The notes under the pieces: generated by a model
The model's database searches: none
What the model was told of the DNA's origin: nothing
The model's input: only the letters and a program-made list of their open reading frames with translations
NCBI RefSeq assembly: GCF_004345665.1
Contig: NZ_SLWR01000004.1
Span: forward strand, 248,001-312,000
Origin: Kribbella antiqua
Lineage (GTDB): Bacteria > Actinomycetota > Actinomycetes > Propionibacteriales > Kribbellaceae
Length of the DNA: 64,000 nucleotides
Direction: 5' to 3'
In this document: positions 20,420 through 28,588 of the stretch, piece after piece
Numbering within the stretch: the stretch's first letter is position 1
How the letters are laid out: every line of letters starts with the position of its first letter
Translations under genes and position numbers: made by a program

Positions 20420-22956
20420 CCCTCAGGTTTGGCCGTGAAGGTCAGTGAGTGCTCGCGGGTGGCCTCGACGGCGCCCTTTGTGTAGGCCCACTGCAGCGTC
20501 TGGCCCTTCACCCACAGGTCGGTTTGGTCGGTGTAGTTCGACGTGAACGTATGCCCGGACACACCGGTCAGGTTGATCCAGCGGGACTTGTCGAAGTCGG
20601 ACATGTCGACGACCATCCGCATCGACGGCGTAGCGGTCACGGCGTAGCCCTTGGACGCGTCCCAGGCGGTTGCGTTGACGATGGACGAGCCTCCGCCCAG
20701 CTCGTACGGGCCACGGTTGAACAGCTTCTCCACCACACCGATGCCCGACGTGCCCAGCGTCTGGTTGGTCAGCGTGAGCTTGTGCAGCTTGCCCCACTGC
20801 CAGTTGGCCGGGTCGCGCGCCATCTTCTGGGTGATCTCCTGCCGCGCGTCGATCATCGCCTCGCGCAGGATGTCGTCGCGGCTCTCCCGCTGCCCCGTAC
20901 CGGTGTTGTCCCACCAGATGCTGTTCGGCTCGGCGAGCAGGTTGTGCATCACCTCGATCCACCGTGACCCACCGTCCGGCCAGGTGCCCTCGGGCATCTG
21001 GTCGTGGAAGGTGAGAGCGAGCAGGTTGCGCCAGACGACATTGAAGTACGCCGCCGGAGCGGAGTCGGCCGGCTGGGTGAAGTCCCAGTTCCGCAGTGTG
21101 TCCTGGCCCTGCTTGTCGAAGTCGTCCTCGATGCCGATCCGGAGCAGGTACGGCACCAGCATCTCCGCCGCCCGGTTCTTGGTGTCCAACTGGATCGAGG
21201 CCATCGCGTTGGCGTCCAGCTTCCCGGCGGACTTGATCCGGTCCAGGATCTCCTGGGAGCGGTAGCCGTAGTCCCAGTCGTTGGTCAGGTAGTAGGGGTA
21301 CGTCCGCGGCACCACGGCTTGGTTCGCGGTCACGATGATCCCGTCCGGCGGGTCGTACTCGCTCGGTAACGAGTCGAACGGGATGTAGCCGGTCCAGTGG
21401 TACCGCGGGTCCCAGCCCGGCACCGGCCAGTCGCCCTTGCCGGTCTTCCGGATCGGGATCAGCCCGGGTGCCTGGTAACCGATGTGGCCGTCGGTGTCGG
21501 CGTACACGAGGTTCTGCGAGGGGACCTGGAACTGCTTCGCGGCAGCGCGGAAGGCGGTCCAGTCCTGGGCCCGGTTGATCGCGAACAGGGCGTCGGCGGT
21601 GCGGCCCGGGTTGAGCGCGGTCCACTGGATCGCGATGCCGTACGCCCGTGGGGACTTGGCCCGTTTGGCGGCGATCTCACCGGCGTCGCGCTCGTCCTCG
21701 CCGACGTCGGAGATGAGCGGTCCGTGCCGGGTCTCCCGGACGGTGATCTTCTCCGGCTCGTCCTGGCCGGCGATCTTGAACGTCTCCTCGCGCGTCGCCA
21801 TCTCGGTCCACTTGCCGGCGTAGAGGACCTTGTCGCCGTTGACGCGCTCGAGGTACAGGTCGGTGACGTCCGGGTCGAGGTTGGTGAAACCCCAGGAGAC
21901 CTTGTTGTTGTGGCCGATCACCACACCAGGCAGCCCGGCGAAGCTGAAGCCGGAGACGTCGTACGGGCACTTCTTGCTGAAGGTGTTGCAGTGCAGGCCG
22001 ACCTGGGTCCAGACGCCCGGCATGGTCGCGCCGAGGTGTGGGTCGTTCGCGAGCATCGGCTTGCCGGTGGTGGTGTGCTCGCCGGACACGACCCACGAGT
22101 TCGAGCCGACGCCGTCGCCGCGGCCGAGCAGCTGGGGCAGGCCCTTCGCCACCTTGTCGACGGTGTCGAGTGACTTCAGCAGGTCCTTCGTGAGCATGCC
22201 GCGACGGGCTTCGCTCGCGACCGACGAGGTGGTGAACTTGCCGTCGCTGCTGACCGTGCCGCTGGACAGGATCGACGCGTTCCGGTCGTACGGGTACGGC
22301 GGGTAGAGGCTGTCGATGCGGCTGGCGGGCATCGTCGCCAGCAGCTTGGTGCGGGCGAGTTCCTCGTCCATGTTGCCGCCGAGGTCCCACGCCATCGCCT
22401 TCAGCCAGGCCAGCGAGTCGGCCGCGGTCCACGGCTCCGGACGGTAGCTCCGGCCGCCGGGCTGCAGCGACAGTACGGCGTACTCCAGGCTGAGGCCGGA
22501 CCCGCTATGCGTCTCCAGGTACGCGTTCACGCCGCGGGCGTAGTCGTCGAGGTACTGGCGGGTGGAGGGGTTCAGCAGCCCCAGTTCCTTCTCCGCGACC
22601 CGGCGCCAGCCAAGCGTACGGACGAACTTGTCCGTCTCCAGCGCGTCCTTGCCGAACAGCTCCGACAGCCGGCCGGCGGTGACGTGCCGGCGGAAATCCA
22701 TTTCGAAGAACCGGTCCTGCGCGGCCACGTAGCCCTGCGCGGCGAACAGATCGGCCGGGCTGTCGCCGTAGATCTGCGGAATGCCGTTCGCGTCGCGGAC
22801 CACCTCGACATCGGCGTCGAGGCCGGTCAGCTCGATCGTTCCGTCGTACGTCGGGAAGGAATGGCGGACAACAAAGACAACCGTCCCCGCCACCACCAGG
22901 AGGACCGTGGCGAGGGCGATTCCGCTGATGATGACGACTCGAAGCAGGCGACGCAC
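20416..22956 (-). CDS. Penicillin acylase family protein (Ntn hydrolase)
   Basis: An 846-residue N-terminal-nucleophile hydrolase of the penicillin/AHL acylase family, hydrolysing amide bonds of acylated substrates. An N-terminal signal/anchor helix (about residues 6-30) exports it. The pro-enzyme is expected to self-cleave before Ser285 in GVGSNSWVVSG, yielding alpha and beta chains; the alpha part holds IPQIYGDSPADLFAAQGYVAAQDR. LANDPHLG and NHNNKVSWGFTN-type beta-chain motifs are present (GHNNKVSWGFTNLDPD). Leaderless TACGGT promoter. Substrate (beta-lactam, acyl-homoserine lactone or lipopeptide) cannot be told. Confidence 0.9.
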   Translation of the reverse strand: MRRLLRVVIISGIALATVLLVVAGTVVFVVRHSFPTYDGTIELTGLDADVEVVRDANGIPQIYGDSPADLFAAQGYVAAQDRFFEMDFRRHVTAGRLSELFGKDALETDKFVRTLGWRRVAEKELGLLNPSTRQYLDDYARGVNAYLETHSGSGLSLEYAVLSLQPGGRSYRPEPWTAADSLAWLKAMAWDLGGNMDEELARTKLLATMPASRIDSLYPPYPYDRNASILSSGTVSSDGKFTTSSVASEARRGMLTKDLLKSLDTVDKVAKGLPQLLGRGDGVGSNSWVVSGEHTTTGKPMLANDPHLGATMPGVWTQVGLHCNTFSKKCPYDVSGFSFAGLPGVVIGHNNKVSWGFTNLDPDVTDLYLERVNGDKVLYAGKWTEMATREETFKIAGQDEPEKITVRETRHGPLISDVGEDERDAGEIAAKRAKSPRAYGIAIQWTALNPGRTADALFAINRAQDWTAFRAAAKQFQVPSQNLVYADTDGHIGYQAPGLIPIRKTGKGDWPVPGWDPRYHWTGYIPFDSLPSEYDPPDGIIVTANQAVVPRTYPYYLTNDWDYGYRSQEILDRIKSAGKLDANAMASIQLDTKNRAAEMLVPYLLRIGIEDDFDKQGQDTLRNWDFTQPADSAPAAYFNVVWRNLLALTFHDQMPEGTWPDGGSRWIEVMHNLLAEPNSIWWDNTGTGQRESRDDILREAMIDARQEITQKMARDPANWQWGKLHKLTLTNQTLGTSGIGVVEKLFNRGPYELGGGSSIVNATAWDASKGYAVTATPSMRMVVDMSDFDKSRWINLTGVSGHTFTSNYTDQTDLWVKGQTLQWAYTKGAVEATREHSLTFTAKPEG

Positions 22957-22962
22957 GCACCA

Positions 22963-22968
22963 ACCGTA
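22963..22968 (-). promoter_or_regulatory. Leaderless promoter -10 of acylase gene (TACGGT)
   Basis: TACGGT, spacer TGGTGC, then GTG 22956. Confidence 0.5.
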
Positions 22969-23090
22969 GAGAATGCCGCCGCCCGCCCCAAATGGGGTCC
23001 CTCACAACTTTGCGTAGCTCTGCGCTCGCTGGACATGAACGCAGAGTTGGGGTATCCCGCGCGCTCAGCGACCGGCTCGCGGGACCGACT

Positions 23091-23119
23091 TGGAATATTT
23101 CGGGTCGCTGGCGCATTAT
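23091..23119 (+). promoter_or_regulatory. Heat-shock gene promoter (TTGGAA-17-CATTAT)
   Basis: A -35 TTGGAA (23091-23096) and -10 CATTAT (23114-23119) separated by 17 bp, immediately ahead of and overlapping a CIRCE-like operator. Confidence 0.55.
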
Positions 23120-23145
23120 TAGCAGTCGAGTGGTAGGAGTGCCAG
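23119..23145 (+). promoter_or_regulatory. CIRCE-like HrcA operator
   Basis: TTAGCAGTC, 9-bp spacer, GAGTGCCAG: 15 of 18 arm positions match the CIRCE consensus TTAGCACTC-N9-GAGTGCTAA. It overlaps the -10 edge and the start of the transcript, ideal for HrcA repression of the downstream zinc-ribbon gene. Confidence 0.7.
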
Positions 23146-23167
23146 CGGCCTGAAGGGAACCCAAACC

Positions 23168-23494
23168 GTGCCGACGTATCAGTACCAGTGCACCGACTGC
23201 GGCGAGGCCCTCGAGGTGCGGCAGAGCTTCACCGACGACGCTCTGACCGTCTGCCCTGCCTGTCAGGGCACTCTGCGCAAGGTCTTCAACGCTGTCGGTG
23301 TCGTCTTCAAGGGCTCCGGCTTCTACCGGAACGACAGCCGCTCCACCGGCAAGAGCTCGGTCAGCGCCAAGTCGGACTCGCCGTCGACCTCCGGCTCCTC
23401 GGACTCCTCCTCAAGCAGCGGTTCGACCACGACGTCTTCGTCGTCGGCCACCAGCTCGTCCTCCTCGTCGTCGACGAGCACCAGCGCAGCCTGA
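23168..23494 (+). CDS. FmdB-type zinc-ribbon, serine-rich protein (Ruc-like redox chaperone)
   Basis: A 108-residue protein: an FmdB-family zinc ribbon (residues 1-45, MPTYQYQCTDCG ... CPACQG, two CxxC pairs) followed by a basic GSGFYRND segment and a disordered tail that is almost all Ser/Thr. It matches the architecture of Rv0991c (Ruc) of Mycobacterium tuberculosis, a redox-regulated, oxidation-activated holdase chaperone. The same neighbours (cyclo-ligase, uridylyltransferase/gephyrin genes, mscL) and the CIRCE operator support orthology. GTG start with GAAGGGA upstream. Activity here is inference. Confidence 0.8.
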   Translation: MPTYQYQCTDCGEALEVRQSFTDDALTVCPACQGTLRKVFNAVGVVFKGSGFYRNDSRSTGKSSVSAKSDSPSTSGSSDSSSSSGSTTTSSSSATSSSSSSSTSTSAA

Positions 23495-23547
23495 CCCCCT
23501 CTGCGTTCCCCTGTGGATAACTGAGGGGTGGGTGCCGGAGAAACTCG

Positions 23548-23553
23548 TACTTT
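23548..23553 (+). promoter_or_regulatory. Leaderless promoter -10 of SAF gene (TACTTT)
   Basis: TACTTT, spacer CTCTGGC, then ATG 23561; no ribosome-binding site. Confidence 0.5.
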
Positions 23554-23560
23554 CTCTGGC

Positions 23561-24178
23561 ATGAAGACTCCCTTTCCTTTCCGTGAGCTGTTGCGGTTCG
23601 CCCGGTGGCATCGTCGGCTGTTGGCCGGGCTTGCCGCCGCGGCAGCCGTGTACCTCGGGCTCGTCGCCCTGTCCCCTCCTCCGCCGCCGACAGTCGCCGT
23701 ACTGGCCGCGGCGCGCGATCTCGCCGGCGGAGCTGTGCCCGCTGACTCCGACCTGCGCACACTCGACCTGCCCAGCGGGCTCGTCCCCGACGGTGCCCTC
23801 AAACCGGGCGCCGACCTGAAGGCGCGCGTCCTGAGTGGGCCGGTCCGATCCGGCGAGCCACTCACCGACGCGCGTTTCCTTGCCCCACCGTCGGTGCCCG
23901 CCGGCTCGGTCGCCTACCCGCTCCGGATCGACGACGCCGAGATCAGCGCCCTCCTCCGCGTCGGCGACCGCATCAACCTGTACGCCGGTTCGAGCACCCC
24001 AGCCGATTCCGGGACCCTCCTCGCCTCAGCAGTCCGCGTGGTCGCTCTACCAGCCTCACGTACGACGACCTCCGGCGCGCTCATCGTGGTCGCCACCAGC
24101 CCCGAGACCGCGAGCCGCCTCGCCCAGGCCACGACCAACTCGAGAATCACCGTCGCCCTGACACCGGACACCAGCTGA
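23561..24178 (+). CDS. SAF-domain membrane protein (CpaB/RcpC-like)
   Basis: A 205-residue protein with one N-terminal helix (about residues 20-40, LLAGLAAAAAVYLGLVAL) and an external SAF domain (VAVLAAARDLAGGAVPADSDL ... VRSGEPLTDARF), followed by a second small domain. SAF proteins resemble the pilus-assembly subunit CpaB/RcpC, but no tad or flp genes are nearby, so function is unassigned. It lies between the ruc-like gene and mscL, as a corresponding gene does in other actinobacteria. Confidence 0.8.
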   Translation: MKTPFPFRELLRFARWHRRLLAGLAAAAAVYLGLVALSPPPPPTVAVLAAARDLAGGAVPADSDLRTLDLPSGLVPDGALKPGADLKARVLSGPVRSGEPLTDARFLAPPSVPAGSVAYPLRIDDAEISALLRVGDRINLYAGSSTPADSGTLLASAVRVVALPASRTTTSGALIVVATSPETASRLAQATTNSRITVALTPDTS

Positions 24179-24298
24179 GGTGATCACTTATCGGACAGGT
24201 GCAGACACGTTGCGTCGTATCCGGCGTGCTCTCTCGCCCTGGCAGGCTCGCGGTCCTAACTTGTCGGGGTACTGCACACCGCTTCGTGGAGGCACCAC

Positions 24299-24694
24299 AT
24301 GCTCAAGGGCTTCAAGGAATTCGTCATGCGCGGCAACGTCGTCGACCTCGCCGTCGCGGTCGTCATCGGCGCCGCGTTCGGGCGGATCGTCACCGCGCTC
24401 GTCGAAAACCTGATCAACCCGCTGATCGCGGCGATCTTCGGCAAGGCGGACATCAGCAAGGTCCTCACGTTCGAGATCAACAACGCGCAGTTCTCGGTCG
24501 GCGCCGTCCTGCAGGCGGCACTCAACTTCCTGTTCGTCGCCGCCGCTGTCTACTTCTTCATCGTGCTGCCGCTCAACAAGCTCGCCGAGCGCCGCGCCCG
24601 CGGCCAGGAGCCCGAGCCCGACCCGCTGACCACCGACCAGCAACTCCTCACCGAGATCCGCGACTCCCTGCGCGCCCGCACTACAGCGGAGTAG
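24299..24694 (+). CDS. mscL: Large-conductance mechanosensitive channel MscL
   Basis: A 131-residue MscL: MLKGFKEFVMRGNVVDLAVAVVIGAAFGRIV is the classical N-terminal helix and TM1, and FLFVAAAVYFFIVLPLN is TM2, followed by the charged cytoplasmic helix. It forms a pentameric emergency valve that opens on hypo-osmotic membrane tension. GGAGG ribosome-binding site 6 nt before ATG. Its proximity to the ruc/cyclo-ligase/gephyrin island is shared with mycobacteria (Rv0985c). Confidence 0.97.
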   Translation: MLKGFKEFVMRGNVVDLAVAVVIGAAFGRIVTALVENLINPLIAAIFGKADISKVLTFEINNAQFSVGAVLQAALNFLFVAAAVYFFIVLPLNKLAERRARGQEPEPDPLTTDQQLLTEIRDSLRARTTAE

Positions 24695-24757
24695 GTAGGC
24701 GCACCCAACCTCTGTCCCTGAGCTCGCCAGGCGTCTACCTACTCTCCTGCTGACCTG

Positions 24758-25237
24758 CTATTCCCCCGCAAAACGCATCCACCGGTACGCCACCGGCTGC
24801 GCCGCGTTCCATTCATCCATCAACGCCTGCGGTACGTCGACGAACCCGACCCGCTGATACGTCCGGATCGCCACCGCGTTCTCGGGCCGCACCCGCAGAA
24901 ACACCTCCGGATACCCGGCCGCCAACGCCGGCCCGAGCAACCCCCGCACCAACTCCAGCCCGATGCCTTTCCCCCGCACCCCCGGATCGACGATGATCCG
25001 GGCGAGCTCGGCCTCGTCCTCCTCATCGTCGAGCCACACCTCGCCGTACCCGACGGCCTGATCCCCGTCGAACAGCAAGTACGACCGAATGTCGTCGGCG
25101 ACCTTTCGCCAACTTCCCGTCAGCTCCTCCGGAAAGGGGTACTCCACCCGCCCGCACAGCAAGGCGACCTCGTGCGCGTCCCGAGCCCAGCCCGCGACCA
25201 GAACGCCGTACCCGTCAGAGAACTCCCGAAGCTCCAC
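24758..25237 (-). CDS. GNAT-family N-acetyltransferase
   Basis: A 159-residue GNAT enzyme: ELARIIVDPGVRGKGIGLEL forms the acetyl-CoA loop and LRVRPENAVAIRTYQRVGFVDV the C-terminal motif. Substrate unknown. GTG start; it is the third gene of a minus-strand operon with the hydrolase and the small acidic protein, 22 bp downstream of the hydrolase. Confidence 0.85.
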   Translation of the reverse strand: MELREFSDGYGVLVAGWARDAHEVALLCGRVEYPFPEELTGSWRKVADDIRSYLLFDGDQAVGYGEVWLDDEEDEAELARIIVDPGVRGKGIGLELVRGLLGPALAAGYPEVFLRVRPENAVAIRTYQRVGFVDVPQALMDEWNAAQPVAYRWMRFAGE

Positions 25238-25259
25238 CGCACATCCCCCTCTTGGCGCG

Positions 25260-25886
25260 TCACCCCTGCGCGAACTCCGCGATCGTCTTCACCAGTTGGT
25301 CCAGGTGCGGCGGGAACGTCGGCAAGGGCGGTTCCGGACAGCCGGCAAGCTCGCGGCTTCCTGGGATCAGCCCCAGCAGAGCGTCGACCGTCTTTCGTTG
25401 GTGGGACGGATTCTCCGGCACGGGTGGAAGCACCGCCACCGGGATTTCGCCCAGCCGCGCGAGCTCACCGTCCGTCACCCCACGCAGCGTCTCGCCCGCC
25501 AGCAGCCCGTCCGCGACGTCGGCCGAACATCCCCGCGCGAGCATCCCCTCCCGCGCTCGGGCATTCACCGCCGTATCCCCACCGGTCGCCGGCCAGGCCA
25601 GCACCAACCGCTCGACCTGGTCCGGGAAGCTCAACGCCAGAAGGGCAGCCGTCGTACATCCGTTGGACGCACCGACGATCATCAGCGGGTCGTGGGCATT
25701 CCCGAAGAGTTCGCCCAGTGCCGCCACCTCGACGTCCCACCCACTCGGCTGCTTCGGACGATCAGGCGCCAGTACGGTCAGTCCGTACGACGTGAGTCCG
25801 CCGGCGATCCCCGTCGTACACCAAAAGCGTTCCGCGTCCATGGCATCCCACAGCCCGCCGTGGACGAGAAGGACCGAAGGGCTCAT
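25260..25886 (-). CDS. Alpha/beta-hydrolase fold protein
   Basis: A 208-residue alpha/beta hydrolase: VLLVHGGLWDAMD carries the oxyanion-type HG motif and IVGASNGCTTAALLA the nucleophile elbow (G-x-S-x-G with Ser). The C-terminal part lacks an obvious GH-type catalytic His in the usual spacing, so activity is uncertain. ATG overlaps the stop of the upstream 46-residue gene (ATGA), hence translational coupling. Cytoplasmic. Confidence 0.75.
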   Translation of the reverse strand: MSPSVLLVHGGLWDAMDAERFWCTTGIAGGLTSYGLTVLAPDRPKQPSGWDVEVAALGELFGNAHDPLMIVGASNGCTTAALLALSFPDQVERLVLAWPATGGDTAVNARAREGMLARGCSADVADGLLAGETLRGVTDGELARLGEIPVAVLPPVPENPSHQRKTVDALLGLIPGSRELAGCPEPPLPTFPPHLDQLVKTIAEFAQG

Positions 25887-26023
25887 CCGTGGTGGGGTGG
25901 GACCTCGCGGAGGATGCGATCGTCGTCATCGGCGTCGGAGTCGATCTCGCCCCAGCTCCGCGGATCGTCGTCGCGAGTCTGCTCGGGCAGGAGCGGCTCG
26001 TCGTCTTCGTACGGGCTCGTCAT
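25883..26023 (-). CDS. Small acidic protein, 46 residues, leaderless
   Basis: A 46-residue, highly acidic protein (17 Asp/Glu) with the core PLLPEQTRDDDPRSWGE. Similar LPEQxxDDxxxxWGE peptides are, as I recall, common as tiny hypothetical genes in actinobacteria. A TATCTT element 6 nt before ATG 26023 gives a leaderless start, and its stop overlaps the hydrolase start (ATGA), which supports its being real although it is buried in a longer shadow frame. Function unknown; it may be disordered. Confidence 0.65.
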   Translation of the reverse strand: MTSPYEDDEPLLPEQTRDDDPRSWGEIDSDADDDDRILREVPPHHG

Positions 26024-26029
26024 ACCGCA

Positions 26030-26035
26030 AAGATA
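26030..26035 (-). promoter_or_regulatory. Leaderless promoter -10 of the small acidic gene (TATCTT)
   Basis: TATCTT, spacer TGCGGT, then ATG 26023 on the minus strand. Confidence 0.5.
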
Positions 26036-26392
26036 GCGCCGGACCTCAATCGACGCGCGGCTGTTCTCCGGTCTCCAACTCGCCCTGAACGACCGCGCCG
26101 CCCGGCTGGACCTACGGTGCGGTCGCGTCCGCCGTTCGGCGCGGAAGTCCTGGCGGAGACTCCGCACGGCTGCCCATCGTAAGCCGCAACGTCTGCGCCT
26201 CCGGGGCCGTCCTTCAAGAGAACAGGGGCCAACGGACGCGGCCCAACAGCGCGCGGACGTTACAGGTCTGCCTCGGTTGCCACACAATCCGCAGGCGTGA
26301 CCGGAAAGACGCGTCGCCGTGATGGTTTGGCACCGCGTGCGTGACCCCTGTCGACCATCATTGAGCCCTTGCCAACCCGGAAGGACCGAGTC
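26036..26392. other. 357-bp divergent intergenic region
   Basis: Lies between the divergent small acidic gene and the lipoprotein gene. I see no gene; it contains the ribosome-binding site AAGGA of the lipoprotein at its right end. Confidence 0.4.
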
Positions 26393-26998
26393 GTGAGTGC
26401 ACTACGGACACGGGGCCTGATCGGTGCGACGTTCGTAGTGGCTGTGCTCGGAGCTACCGCCGCCTGCGGTAACGAGAACACCACGTCCCCGCCCGCCGCC
26501 CAGCCCACCGAAACGCCGACCACCCCCGGCACCCCTACCCCGTCGCCCACCCCCAGCGGCACCCCGAGCATGGACTGCCCAGACACGATCGCCGCGATCC
26601 GCGCCGCCACCGACAAGGTCGCGTGGGGCAAGGGCGCGGAGAAGTCACTATTCCAGCCAGTCAGCGTGACGATCTGCCAGTACGACGCGAAGGCGTCCGG
26701 GCAGGACTACGCGACCGTCACGACCAAGCGCAACGGCAAGCAGGCAACGGAACTGTTCGGGCTCGTAAACAGCCCGAAACCAGTCGCCAAGAAGCCGACC
26801 TACTGCACGCAGGAGCTCGGCCCCACGTACGTACTGCGGTTCACCGACAACGACCGCGGTGTGCTGTCCTACACGGTGGAAGCCTTCGGCTGCCGCCGTC
26901 TGGTCGCCACCTCGCTGGAGGGCCAGGGCAAGCCTGGCGTATTGCCGGCCCCACGCCAGGTCACAGCCGAGTTGATCAAGTCGCTCGGCCTGCGCTGA
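26393..26998 (+). CDS. Secreted lipoprotein of unknown function
   Basis: A 201-residue lipoprotein: short basic N-terminus, hydrophobic core LIGATFVVAVLGATAAC ending in a lipobox-like Cys, then a Pro/Thr-rich linker (about residues 30-58) and a globular domain with paired cysteines (MDCPD, TICQYD, TYCTQE, FGCRR). Anchored outside the membrane. GTG 26393 is chosen because AAGGA lies 7 nt upstream and the signal peptide then has normal length. A long stem terminator follows. Confidence 0.75.
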   Translation: MSALRTRGLIGATFVVAVLGATAACGNENTTSPPAAQPTETPTTPGTPTPSPTPSGTPSMDCPDTIAAIRAATDKVAWGKGAEKSLFQPVSVTICQYDAKASGQDYATVTTKRNGKQATELFGLVNSPKPVAKKPTYCTQELGPTYVLRFTDNDRGVLSYTVEAFGCRRLVATSLEGQGKPGVLPAPRQVTAELIKSLGLR

Positions 26999-27048
26999 CC
27001 CTGCACCGGACGCGCCCCCCGAAGCCGTCCGGACCGGGGTCAACCCGC

Positions 27049-27093
27049 GCCTGCCTTGCGGGTCCCTCCCTGGGGTCGACCCGCAAGGCAGGC
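27049..27093 (+). terminator. Long-stem terminator after lipoprotein gene
   Basis: Perfect 16-bp inverted repeat (27049-27064 with 27078-27093), 13-nt loop, no T-tract. The arms begin 50 bp after the lipoprotein stop. Confidence 0.8.
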
Positions 27094-27150
27094 AACGGCT
27101 CTTGCCACCGCACGGTCGAAGCTGCACGCTGAACGATCCGGGAGGTGTGC

Positions 27151-28479
27151 ATGCGACTCATCGGCCTGCTGTGCGCGCTGCTCCTCGCCTGCGCCGACTG
27201 CTCGAGTCCCCGAGAATCCCCTGCCTGTGCAGGCGTTGCAGCCTTCACTTGTACGACGCTGCGCGTGCCGCTCGACCACCAACGACCGGACGGCCCGAGC
27301 CTCGAGCTGTCGGTCGCAGCTGCCGACAACGTCGACGCACCGCGTGGTGTGCTGCTGATGCTCACCGGCGGTCCCGGCCAACCAGGCGTGCCGTTGCTGG
27401 CGCGCGTACGCAACAACTTGGACGCTGACGTGCTCCGCGAGTACAGGCTGGTGATGTTCGACCAGCGCGGGACTGGCTCTCGTGGCATCAACTGTCCTGC
27501 CCTGCAAGCGGCTGTGGGCGGCTCGGACTACCTGACCCCACCGCCCGAAGCAGTCGACGAATGTGCTCAGCGCATCGGCCCCGGCCTCGGCTACTACGGC
27601 ACGCCGGACACAGCCGAGGACATCGAGCTACTACGCCGGCACCTCGGCGTAGACCGCCTCACGCTGGACGGTACGTCCTACGGGAGCTTCACGGCAGCGC
27701 AATACGGGTTGAAGTACCCGGACCATGTGCAAGCGCTGGTGCTGGACTCCGTCGTTCCACACAAGGGCTTTGACCCGTTCGGCGTGGACCTGATGGCCGC
27801 GACAGGCGGAGTGCTCACAGCAGCCTGTCGCCAAGACCCTGCCTGTACGACGGACCCCGTGGCCGACCTGGCCTGGCTGGTTCGGCATGGCGAACTCGAC
27901 GGCGCACCACTCAACGGCACCAGCCTGCTGGAGAGCCTGTCGGTCTCCAGCCTCAACTCCTTCAACCCTTCACTCAAAGGGATCCCAGCGATCCTGCACT
28001 CCGCACGAGACGGCGACTACACCGGCTTGAAGGAGCTCTTCCAACAGGTGAGCAGCAAGAGCGTGCCGTACGACGACCTGTCCGCCGGACTGCACCTGGC
28101 AACCCTGTGCTCAGACCTGCGCTTCCCCTGGTCATCGGGCTCGACCGACCGCCCTGCCGCCGTCGAGGCCGCCGTACGACGTCTGGATCCGCAGCAGCTC
28201 TACCCGTACGACAGACGCACGGCACGGAACCAGTTGGTGATCGAGGGGTGCATGCGCTGGCCGGCGAAGCGCGTGTCGACGTACCCGGCTGCGCAGGAGT
28301 TGCTGCCGCGGACTCTGATCCTGCACGGGAGCAACGACCTGTTCTGCCCGGTCGCGTGGGCAGAGTGGGAGAAGCAGCATGCGCGTGACGCCCGGCTGGT
28401 CGTCGTACCGGGGAGCGGCCACAGCGTGCAGCGCGATCCGCAGGGGCGGGCCGCCGTACGCGCGTTCCTGCTGGTCTAG
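27151..28479 (+). CDS. Secreted alpha/beta hydrolase (tripeptidyl aminopeptidase type)
   Basis: A 442-residue secreted hydrolase of the TAP/SlpD-E proteinase family, which removes N-terminal peptides. It has a signal or lipobox-like N-terminus (IGLLCALLLACADC), oxyanion LTGGPGQPG, DQRGTGSRG, the nucleophile elbow LDGTSYGSFTAA and the C-terminal domain with LILHGSNDLFCP (Asp) and VVPGSGHSVQRD (His). ATG 27151 is chosen over GTG 27145 for the GGGAGG site 5 nt upstream. Confidence 0.85.
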   Translation: MRLIGLLCALLLACADCSSPRESPACAGVAAFTCTTLRVPLDHQRPDGPSLELSVAAADNVDAPRGVLLMLTGGPGQPGVPLLARVRNNLDADVLREYRLVMFDQRGTGSRGINCPALQAAVGGSDYLTPPPEAVDECAQRIGPGLGYYGTPDTAEDIELLRRHLGVDRLTLDGTSYGSFTAAQYGLKYPDHVQALVLDSVVPHKGFDPFGVDLMAATGGVLTAACRQDPACTTDPVADLAWLVRHGELDGAPLNGTSLLESLSVSSLNSFNPSLKGIPAILHSARDGDYTGLKELFQQVSSKSVPYDDLSAGLHLATLCSDLRFPWSSGSTDRPAAVEAAVRRLDPQQLYPYDRRTARNQLVIEGCMRWPAKRVSTYPAAQELLPRTLILHGSNDLFCPVAWAEWEKQHARDARLVVVPGSGHSVQRDPQGRAAVRAFLLV

Positions 28480-28588
28480 TCCACCTGCGGTGGTGAAATG
28501 CAACTGTGTGCCGACCGTTGCAGCACTCTGAGCTACTCGGTGCGTCTAATAAGTGTGAGGTGTTGTACGCCCAGCCGGGGAGTGGCGA

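Noticed and set aside
23168..23494. FmdB-type protein considered as a formamidase regulator
   Set aside because: No formamidase gene is nearby; the serine-rich tail, neighbours and CIRCE site fit the Ruc chaperone better.
23561..24178. SAF protein as part of a Flp/Tad pilus locus
   Set aside because: None of the tad, flp or secretion ATPase genes is present around it.
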